Below, in pieces: positions 7,010 to 13,312 of a DNA stretch of 29,516 nt (position 1 is its first letter; every line of letters begins with the position of its first letter). The stretch comes from a virus: positions 1 to 29,516 of IMG/VR virus record IMGVR_UViG_3300018482_000003, one strand, 5' to 3'. Made by a program: the position numbers and the translations under genes. The notes beneath the pieces are model-generated. The model searched no databases. It saw nothing but the letters and a program-made list of their open reading frames with translations, and was not told where the DNA came from.

Positions 7010-8127
7010 CGTCGCACACCGCGACGGCCAGCACGGTCCACGAGCCGATCGGCTCCCCGTCCGGCCCGGGCCCGATGGCCGAATGGGAAGCGGACAAGGC
7101 GGGATCAGGGAAAGCGAGGCGGTCGGCAATGGCTGACAGTAAGCCGTACGGCGACGTGAAGTACGCCGACCCCAAGAACGGCAAGTATCCGCTCGACACT
7201 GAAGCGCGCATCCGCGCGGCGTGGTCCTACATCAACAAGCCCGGGAACGCCTCGCAGTACCCCATGAACGGCGTGACTCTCGCCGAGGTTAAGGACCGCA
7301 TTAGGGCGGCCATGAAGAGCATCGGAGCCGACGTGGAAGACGACAACGGCAGCAACGCGAGCGCCTCCCGGTCGGTGCTCATGCGCGATTACCCGCTGGA
7401 AGACCTGCACATCATCCGATCCGGTGAAGGCGCTGACGGCCGCACGATGGAGGCCTTCGCCGCGGTATTCAACACCGAGACTGAGATCAGGGACCGCGAA
7501 GGTCACTATCTCGAGATCATCGAATCGTCTGCGTTCAACAAGCGGCTATCGGACCTCCAGCGTTCCCGGCAGGGATTCGGTCAGGTCAAGGTGCTGTTTA
7601 ACCACGGTCGCGACATGGAGGGCGCTCCGGCGGAGCGGTTCCAGATGCCGGTCGCGGTGCCGGTGTCGATCGAGGGCCACCCGCGAGGGCTGCTGACGCG
7701 CAGCCGGTTCGTCAATACCCCGCTCGGCGACGAGGTCCTGGAACTGGTGCGCTCCGGCGCGGTGACCGCGATGTCATTCCAGGGGCGCATTATCCGCTCA
7801 ACGCCACAGCTTGACCGCTACGGCCGACATCGTCCCGATTCGACAGGGCGGCTGACCACCGTGCGGCGCACGGAGCTGGGCCTACATGAGTTCGGGCCGG
7901 TCCTGTTCCCTGCCTATGAGGGCGCCGGAATCAACGGCGTCCGCATGTCCACTCCCGGAGCGTGGGAGCCGGACGACGAAGAGAACGGCACTTCCCCCGA
8001 TGGCGAAGCCGCCGCCGGTGAGCCGCTCAGCCGCGATGACGGCGAGCACTCGGCCCGGCACCACCAGCACAGCCTGTACGTGCTCAATTCGCAAGAGCGG
8101 CGCGCGCGGGCCGGGCTGACCTGGTAA
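7006..8127 (+). CDS. Prohead protease with N-terminal DUF6582 domain
   Basis: A 373-residue protein. Residues about 46-112 match the DUF6582 type (KPYGDVKYADPKNGKYPLD and AAWSYIN). Residues about 125-330 are the HK97-type (S78) prohead protease that trims the capsid protein and scaffold during maturation. The catalytic His is probably His200 in LFNHGRD and the nucleophile Ser257 in AMSFQGRI, with FGPVLFPAY closing the fold. The Asp/Glu-rich C-terminal tail of about 60 residues may be removed by self-cleavage. The ATG at 7006 overlaps the previous stop; a second ATG about 42 codons in, just before DUF6582, is an alternative start. The capsid gene follows 16 bases later. Confidence 0.9.
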   Translation: MTSHTATASTVHEPIGSPSGPGPMAEWEADKAGSGKARRSAMADSKPYGDVKYADPKNGKYPLDTEARIRAAWSYINKPGNASQYPMNGVTLAEVKDRIRAAMKSIGADVEDDNGSNASASRSVLMRDYPLEDLHIIRSGEGADGRTMEAFAAVFNTETEIRDREGHYLEIIESSAFNKRLSDLQRSRQGFGQVKVLFNHGRDMEGAPAERFQMPVAVPVSIEGHPRGLLTRSRFVNTPLGDEVLELVRSGAVTAMSFQGRIIRSTPQLDRYGRHRPDSTGRLTTVRRTELGLHEFGPVLFPAYEGAGINGVRMSTPGAWEPDDEENGTSPDGEAAAGEPLSRDDGEHSARHHQHSLYVLNSQERRARAGLTW

Positions 8128-8143
8128 CCAGCCGAAAGGACAC

Positions 8144-9601
8144 GTGGCGATGGCCACCCTGAAGGAGAAGCAGGAGGAGATGGCCCGCATCAAGGCCGAC
8201 CTCCAGCGGATGGAAGCAGACGACACAGTCACCGAGGAGGACTCCGGCGACCTGCGCGACACCCTCGTCGAGCGGTGGGAGCAGCTCGACCGCGAGTGCG
8301 CCCCGATCATCGAGCGAATGGAGAAGGTCCGCGGCATCACCCGGTCCGGCGCTAGCCCCGCCAACCGCGAGGACGGCGCCGACAGCGGGCCGCGCGCCCC
8401 GGAGTTCATGCAGCGCCTCGACCCGTTCGCCGACCTGGACGCCGTCCGCGGCGGCATGGTCCGCCGCGCCGACCTGATCGCCCGGGCGCTGAACGCGGTG
8501 GAGAACGACAACCGGCAGGGGCGGCTGCCCGACGACCACGCCGAGGCCGCCGTGCAGAAGGCGAAGTGGCAGCCGAACGTGGCCCGCCACATGCTGCTGA
8601 CCGGCTCCGACGACTACCAGGACGCGTTCCGCACGTACCTGGAGGACCCGATGGGCGCGGGCCGGGAGGCGGCCCGTGCGCTGTCCCTCGGCACCGGCTC
8701 GGGCGGGTTCCTGCTGCCGTACGTGCTCGACCCGACGATTGTGCTCACCTCCAACGGCAGCACGAACCCGTACCGGCAGCTAGCCAGCGTCAAGCAGACC
8801 ACGTCGAATGCCTGGCAGGGCGTGAACTCCGCGGGCATCACCGCGGCGCTGCTGGCCGAGGCGGCGGCGGCGTCGGATGCGTCGCCGACGATCGGGCAGA
8901 TCCAGATCTTCCCGCAGAAGTTCGCCGCGTGGGTCTTCGGGTCCTTCGAGGAGCTCGGCGACACCAACTTCGGCGAGCAGCTCCCCGGCCTCATCGCCGA
9001 CGCCAAGGATGTCGTGGAAGAGACCCAGTTCGCCGTCGGCACCGGCGGCACCGGCAACAGCGCCGCCCCCAACGGCGTCCTGCACGCGCTCGGCTCCAGC
9101 CAGCGCGTCGCCGCCGCCGAGGGCACCGGCGGCGCGTTCACCGGCACCGCGGCCGGGCAGGCCGCGAGCAACGTCTACAACCTCCAGGCGGCGCTCGGCC
9201 CCCGGTTCCGCAAGTCGAAGTCGGTGGGCTGGGTTGCCAACATCACCAACATGAACAAGCTCCGCAACCTCGACCAGTACGGCGGCTCGGCGTTCTGGGC
9301 GAACTTCGGGGACGACACCCCGGAGCAGCTGCTGGGCAAGCCGATCCACGAGTCGCCGTCGCTGACCACCAGCACGGCGACGGCCACCGGAACCGGCTCG
9401 GCCGTGCTGGTGTACGGCGACTGGTCCAAGTTCTACATCGTGGACCGCGTCGGGATGTCGATGATCTACGAGCCGATGATCACCGGCACCGGCGCGAACG
9501 CCAACCTCCCGACCGGCCAGTCCGGCTGGCTGGCCTACTGGCGTACAGGGTCGGACGTCGCCACCGCGGCGGCGTTCCGCTGGCTCGCGAACGGCAGCTG
9601 A
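8144..9601 (+). CDS. Major capsid protein (HK97 fold)
   Basis: A 485-residue protein, the shell subunit. GTG 8144 is preceded by GAAAGGA; an ATG two codons later is equally possible. The first 110 residues are charged and helical (delta or scaffold-like domain) and would be removed by the protease upstream. From about residue 180 the HK97 fold is recognisable: GTGSGGFLLPYVLD, the E-loop region, QIQIFPQKFAAWVFGSFEEL, a long spine helix, NITNMNKLRNL, and the C-terminal DWSKFYIVDRVGMSMIYEP. Expression should be high. It is followed by three bases and then a small Pro-rich protein. Confidence 0.94.
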   Translation: MAMATLKEKQEEMARIKADLQRMEADDTVTEEDSGDLRDTLVERWEQLDRECAPIIERMEKVRGITRSGASPANREDGADSGPRAPEFMQRLDPFADLDAVRGGMVRRADLIARALNAVENDNRQGRLPDDHAEAAVQKAKWQPNVARHMLLTGSDDYQDAFRTYLEDPMGAGREAARALSLGTGSGGFLLPYVLDPTIVLTSNGSTNPYRQLASVKQTTSNAWQGVNSAGITAALLAEAAAASDASPTIGQIQIFPQKFAAWVFGSFEELGDTNFGEQLPGLIADAKDVVEETQFAVGTGGTGNSAAPNGVLHALGSSQRVAAAEGTGGAFTGTAAGQAASNVYNLQAALGPRFRKSKSVGWVANITNMNKLRNLDQYGGSAFWANFGDDTPEQLLGKPIHESPSLTTSTATATGTGSAVLVYGDWSKFYIVDRVGMSMIYEPMITGTGANANLPTGQSGWLAYWRTGSDVATAAAFRWLANGS

Positions 9602-9603
9602 CC

Positions 9604-9825
9604 GTGAGCACGCCTTCGGCGCATGGCAACCCGGCCAGCTCGGCCGCCCAGGGCAGCGCGGGCTCGTTCCCGGCTGACAGCAGCGCGGACATCCCCGTGG
9701 TGTCCGGGCTGCCGGCCCCCCCGGTGGAGGCGGGGTCGCCGGTGTTCCCGGAGATCCGCCAGGTGCGGCCCGTTCCCCAGATGGGGATGGGATACCGCGA
9801 GGCCGCTGAGGGTGACCCGTTCTGA
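9604..9825 (+). CDS. Small Pro/Ser-rich phage protein
   Basis: A 73-residue protein from GTG 9604, two bases after the capsid stop, in a frame distinct from capsid. It is low-complexity, Ser/Ala/Pro-rich, with no cysteine and no domain; the end (QVRPVPQMGMGYREA) is the most structured part. It may be a linker or minor head protein, or act with the methyltransferase that follows. Its TGA overlaps a CTG that seems to start the next gene. Confidence 0.6.
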   Translation: MSTPSAHGNPASSAAQGSAGSFPADSSADIPVVSGLPAPPVEAGSPVFPEIRQVRPVPQMGMGYREAAEGDPF

Positions 9826-10421
9826 GCTGGGAGGATGTCGCGGCCGGGGCAGTCCGCGACTTCGGGGCGCTGCAGAAGCCGGCTGAGCTGGCCATGCTGC
9901 TGCAGCGCCTCGCCGACTGCCGGCCCAGGGTGATCGTGGAGATCGGGTCGGACGCGGGCGGGACGCTGCGGGCATGGTCGCAGCTGCCCGGGCCCCCGCG
10001 CGTGATCGGCGTGGACCTGCCGGGCGGCCCGTACTCCTCCGGCGCCGAGCTAGACGCGCACGGCGCGGTGATGGTGATCGGCAACAGCCACCTGAAGGCG
10101 ACCCGGGAGCTTGTCCGGCAGCAGCTGGCGGGCGAGCTAGCAGACGTGCTGTTCATCGACGGCGACCACACCTACGAGGGCTGCAAGGCCGACTACCTGG
10201 CGTACAAGCGGCTGGTGCGGCCGGGCGGCCTGGTGGTGCTGCATGACATCGCCCCGCATGACAACCCGAGCGTGGGGGTCCGTTACCTATGGCAGGAGAT
10301 CGCGTGCCGCTACCCGTCCCAGGAGATCATCACGGACCCGGATCAGAGGTGGGCCGGGATCGGCGTGGCCGAGATGTCGCCGCTGCCGGCTCCCGGGCCG
10401 ACTCTGCTGGCCGCGCGCTGA
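9822..10421 (+). CDS. SAM-dependent methyltransferase (class I, CmcI/Methyltransf_24-like)
   Basis: A 199-residue protein if it starts at CTG 9822, which shares CTGA with the previous stop. The first in-frame ATG, at 9894, would remove 24 residues including LSWEDVAAGAVRDF, which resembles the N-terminal helix of relatives. Motif I is EIGSDAGG (residue 40 onward), binding SAM. A VLFIDGDHTYEG motif (Asp113) is the post-I acidic loop, and VVLHDIAPHD supplies the metal/substrate site typical of sugar- or small-molecule O-methyltransferases. It directly precedes a glycosyltransferase, so a job in methylating a sugar added to virion proteins is likely but inferred. Confidence 0.85.
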   Translation: MSWEDVAAGAVRDFGALQKPAELAMLLQRLADCRPRVIVEIGSDAGGTLRAWSQLPGPPRVIGVDLPGGPYSSGAELDAHGAVMVIGNSHLKATRELVRQQLAGELADVLFIDGDHTYEGCKADYLAYKRLVRPGGLVVLHDIAPHDNPSVGVRYLWQEIACRYPSQEIITDPDQRWAGIGVAEMSPLPAPGPTLLAAR

Positions 10422-11416
10422 ACTTCATCGGCCTGGCGGCGGGGGCTGACGGCTCCGGGTACTACCGGATGTACCTGCCGTTCAAGCACCTCGCGCAGAA
10501 CAGCCGGCACCTGGCGATGATCCCGCCGCCGGGGCGCACGCCGCCGATGCCTACGCCGGGCGACATGGAGGGCGTAGACACGTTCATCGCGCAGCGGCCG
10601 GTCGGGCCGATGGGGATGCGGACGTGGGACACGCTGGAGGGCCATGTCGCGCGGGTGTACGAGGTCGATGATGACCTGCTGGCGGCGGACCCGAGCGCGC
10701 TGCCGCACCTGACGGACCCGCGGGTGAAGGACTCGATCACCTACATGCTGGGGCGTAGCGAGATGGTGACGGTGTCGACTCCGTACCTGGCCGGGATCGT
10801 CTCGGAGTGGGCCGGTAACGTCCGCGTGCTGCCGAACTGCGTGAATGGCGACCTGCTCGACCTGCGGCGCCGGCATGGCCGCGCCGGCCGCGTGACGGTG
10901 GGCTGGGCCGGGGGGCAGTCGCACCTGCCGGACTGGGCGCACGCGGGTGAGTGGATCCGGCCGGTGCTGCAGCGGCACGCGGCTACGGTGGATTTTCACT
11001 TCGTGGGGGCGGATTACTCGCCGCTGCTGCATCACCCGTGCCTGTGGACGGGCTGGGATGACGACATCTGGACGTACTACCGGGCGGTTGACTTCGACAT
11101 CGGCCTGGCGCCGCTGGCTGACATCCCGTTCAACCGGTCCAAGTCGCACCTGAAAGCGCTGGAGTACGCGGCGCTGGGGATCCCGGTGATCGCGACCGAC
11201 ATGGAGCCGTACCGCGAGTTCGTGACCGACGGCGTGACCGGCTACCTGGTGTCAACGCCGGAGCAGTGGGACAAGCGGCTGACCGAGCTGGTAAATGACC
11301 GGGCGGCGCGCGAGGAGATGGGCGCGGCGGCGAAGCGGCGGGCGGCGGAGTTCACGATCCAGGGCAACTGGCACCTGTGGGAATCGGCTTACGTGGAGGC
11401 GGCAAATGGCGCGTGA
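10418..11416 (+). CDS. GT-B fold glycosyltransferase (group 1/GT4-like)
   Basis: A 332-residue protein if it starts at CTG 10418, again a CTGA overlap; the beginning LNFIGLAAGADGSGYYRMYL looks like a genuine N-terminus, whereas upstream GTG/ATG codons in frame give low-complexity Arg-rich extensions. The C-terminal domain has the nucleotide-sugar-binding block KALEYAALGIPVIATD, then PYREFVTDGVTGYLV, as in GT4 enzymes, and a final helix. The YYRMYL and VYEVDDDLL segments near the N-terminus match group-1 phage glycosyltransferases. It probably transfers a sugar to capsid or fibre proteins encoded in the same operon. The donor and acceptor cannot be read from the sequence. Confidence 0.85.
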   Translation: MNFIGLAAGADGSGYYRMYLPFKHLAQNSRHLAMIPPPGRTPPMPTPGDMEGVDTFIAQRPVGPMGMRTWDTLEGHVARVYEVDDDLLAADPSALPHLTDPRVKDSITYMLGRSEMVTVSTPYLAGIVSEWAGNVRVLPNCVNGDLLDLRRRHGRAGRVTVGWAGGQSHLPDWAHAGEWIRPVLQRHAATVDFHFVGADYSPLLHHPCLWTGWDDDIWTYYRAVDFDIGLAPLADIPFNRSKSHLKALEYAALGIPVIATDMEPYREFVTDGVTGYLVSTPEQWDKRLTELVNDRAAREEMGAAAKRRAAEFTIQGNWHLWESAYVEAANGA

Positions 11417-11615
11417 GATCAGGCTTCAGGTCACCCAGCCCTATCACGGGCCGGGCGGCGAGCTGCTGTTCGAGCCGGGGCAGCAGTTCCCGCAGGATGC
11501 TGACCTGCCGGAGGACTTGCGGATTGCGCCGGTCATCGTCGAGGTGGAGGACAAACCCGCTGAGGCGCCGGCGCCAGCGAAGGCGGCCAAGCCTGCTAAG
11601 GGCGACGCTTCCTGA
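11406..11615 (+). CDS. Small hypothetical phage protein
   Basis: A 69-residue protein starting at ATG 11406, overlapping the end of the glycosyltransferase gene by 11 bases. The first 45 residues look like a small beta-rich fold (REIRLQVTQPYHGPGGELLF). The rest is a Glu/Pro/Ala/Lys-rich tail typical of flexible ends. Similar short proteins are found among actinophage head-region genes, without known function. Stop and next start overlap by TGATG. Confidence 0.6.
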   Translation: MAREIRLQVTQPYHGPGGELLFEPGQQFPQDADLPEDLRIAPVIVEVEDKPAEAPAPAKAAKPAKGDAS

Positions 11616-12175
11616 TGCACGCCTCGGCGATGGCGTTCGCCGTCTCGGCGCTCACTGAGCAGGACGTGGCCGGCAGGCATGTGCTTGAGGCCGGATCGAT
11701 GGACGTCAACGGCTCGGCCCGGCCGCACGTCGAGGGCCTGCGCCCCAGGTCATACGTGGGCACTGACATGCGGCCGGGGCCGGGCGTGGACGTTGTCTGC
11801 GCTGCCGAGCATCTCTCGCGAACGCAGTGCGCATATGGCGTGGTGATCTCTACGGAGATGCTGGAGCACGCATCCGACTGGCAGGCGGCGATGCGAGGCA
11901 TGATCAATGCCCTCGGCCCGGGGGGCCTGCTCGTGCTGACCACTCGCTCCGAGGGATTCCCGCTGCACGGCTACCCGGATGACCACTGGCGGTTCTCCGT
12001 GGAGGCCATGGACGCGATCGTGAAGGCGGCGCGGCTGGACGTGGAGCGCCTGGAGGCTGACCCGGACCCCGCGAGCCCGGGCGTGTTCGTAAAGGCGCGC
12101 AAGCCGTTCGGCTGGTCATGGCCGGATGTTCAGGATGCCTGGGATCAGGCGGGAGTGACGGCGATGCCCAAATGA
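11615..12175 (+). CDS. SAM-dependent methyltransferase (Methyltransf_11-like)
   Basis: A 186-residue protein starting at ATG 11615 within TGATG. It has HVLEAGSMDVNGS (motif I variant), an acidic loop YVGTDMRPGPGVD (motif II) and VVISTEMLEHASDW, the characteristic block of class I methyltransferases acting on small molecules. Gly-rich GPGGLLVLTTR follows, then HWRFSVEAMD. The C-terminus is short and basic. It is the second methyltransferase flanking the glycosyltransferase and is probably part of the same sugar-modification set; protein or nucleotide methylation is an alternative. Confidence 0.8.
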   Translation: MHASAMAFAVSALTEQDVAGRHVLEAGSMDVNGSARPHVEGLRPRSYVGTDMRPGPGVDVVCAAEHLSRTQCAYGVVISTEMLEHASDWQAAMRGMINALGPGGLLVLTTRSEGFPLHGYPDDHWRFSVEAMDAIVKAARLDVERLEADPDPASPGVFVKARKPFGWSWPDVQDAWDQAGVTAMPK

Positions 12176-12321
12176 CTGAGCCAGTCGGCTGGCAGGTGCT
12201 TGACCCTGACGGGAACGTGGTCGCGTCGGGGCCGGTGACGGTAGCGGAGATGGCTGCGGAGATCGGCGGCGTGGCCGGAGAGGACGGAGATGTCGGGAAT
12301 CGACCAGGGGATGGTCAGTAA
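12172..12321 (+). CDS. Very small hypothetical protein
   Basis: A 49-residue protein from ATG 12172, which overlaps the methyltransferase stop by ATGA. The sequence (GWQVLDPDGNVVASGPVTV) looks like a short beta-hairpin pair and is acidic towards its end. It overlaps the next gene by about 32 bases in another frame. No domain is known to me; coding character and stop-start coupling support it. Confidence 0.5.
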   Translation: MTEPVGWQVLDPDGNVVASGPVTVAEMAAEIGGVAGEDGDVGNRPGDGQ

Positions 12322-12718
12322 CATCCTGAACGCGACGACGCCGACCGGCGCGTCCGGGGCGCCCGGGTCGTTCAGCGCGGTGGGCGGCTCGGCGATGAAG
12401 GTGCGGCTGAACAGCACCGCGAGCACCGCGTCAGCGGCGGGGACGGAGCTGACCGGCACCGGGTACACGACGGGCGGCACCGCGGTCCCCGCGGCGTCGG
12501 CGGCATCCAGCTCGGGCAGCGCCGTGACCCTCCCGGCGTCGTCGGCCCTGAGCTGGACGAACGGCTCCGGCGGCTCGTGGTCGATCGTGTCCTTCGACCT
12601 GAACAGCAGCGGCGGGACGCGGACGTGGTTCGGGAACTTCAACGGCCAGCCGATCAGCATCGCGAACGGCAACACCTTCCAGATCGCCGTTGGCGGCATC
12701 TCGATCTCGCTCTCATGA
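12290..12718 (+). CDS. Phage surface/decoration-like protein
   Basis: A 142-residue protein with ATG 12290 after GGAGAGGACGGAG. It is Ser/Thr/Gly/Ala-rich with alternating hydrophobic positions, suggesting a beta-sandwich. The last part (RTWFGNFNGQPISIANGNTF followed by a short hydrophobic strand) is recurrent in actinophage proteins of unknown structural role. The high Ser/Thr content and the adjoining glycosyltransferase make it a candidate glycosylation target, which is inference. It may be a head-decoration or fibre subunit. Confidence 0.6.
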   Translation: MSGIDQGMVSNILNATTPTGASGAPGSFSAVGGSAMKVRLNSTASTASAAGTELTGTGYTTGGTAVPAASAASSSGSAVTLPASSALSWTNGSGGSWSIVSFDLNSSGGTRTWFGNFNGQPISIANGNTFQIAVGGISISLS

Positions 12719-12740
12719 GCCACTGACCTAAGGAGTTCCC

Positions 12741-13289
12741 GTGCGCCTTCCCATCGTCGGCCCGCTGACCCCGCTGCACGTCGCGGACGGCGCGGCGTTC
12801 ACGACCTTCACCACGTTCCAGGACGTCTCCCCGTCGCCTCAGCTGGTGATCCCGCAGCAGATGATGGACGTGGGGATGGAGCTGTTCATTTTCGCGAACG
12901 GCGAGTTCAGCACGACGGGCACGCCGACGCTGGCGATCGGCTTCTGGTTCAACGGCGCTGCCGGGGCGGCGCCGACGTCGATCCTTGCGCAGACGACGGC
13001 GACCACGACTGGCTCGGGCGCGGCGGCGTGGCCGTGGGAGGCGTGGTGGCGCGGCAGGCTGCGCGGCATCGGCGCGTCGGGCAGCTTCAAGGGCACCGGC
13101 ACGCTGCACCTGGGCACCAGCCTGACTGCGATGGCCGCCCCGATCCCGATGCCGACGACGCAGGCGCTGCGGACCGTGACGGTGGACACGACGGCGAACC
13201 GGGCGATCGGCGTGGGGGCCGCGTGGGGCACCAGCTCGGCGTCGAACTCGATCACCACCTACAACCTGATGGCCTGGGCCGCCTCCTGA
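12741..13289 (+). CDS. Phage structural protein, beta-rich
   Basis: A 182-residue protein from GTG 12741 with AAGGAG upstream. The sequence is made of hydrophobic/Thr-rich strands (AAFTTFTTFQDVS, GTPTLAIGFWFNG, TLHLGTSL) and a Trp-rich loop (AWPWEAWWRG). Such proteins occur in groups of two or three between capsid and connector or near the tail fibres in actinophages, and are thought to lie on the virion surface. No catalytic motif was recognised. Confidence 0.6.
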   Translation: MRLPIVGPLTPLHVADGAAFTTFTTFQDVSPSPQLVIPQQMMDVGMELFIFANGEFSTTGTPTLAIGFWFNGAAGAAPTSILAQTTATTTGSGAAAWPWEAWWRGRLRGIGASGSFKGTGTLHLGTSLTAMAAPIPMPTTQALRTVTVDTTANRAIGVGAAWGTSSASNSITTYNLMAWAAS

Positions 13290-13312
13290 CCCTCTCCTGA
13301 GAGGGGACGCCG

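Noticed and set aside
8566-9603. Plus-strand frame overlapping capsid in another phase
   Set aside because: Composition is that of a shadow. Only its last part, from GTG 9604, is a real small gene.
8780-10171. Long minus-strand frame opposite capsid and methyltransferase genes
   Set aside because: Very Arg/Gly/Ala-rich with no domain, a typical shadow in high-GC DNA; the plus-strand genes are clear.
12145-12723. 192-codon minus-strand frame opposite the decoration-like gene
   Set aside because: Less biased in composition than most shadows, but no motif or start signal, and the plus strand is well explained.
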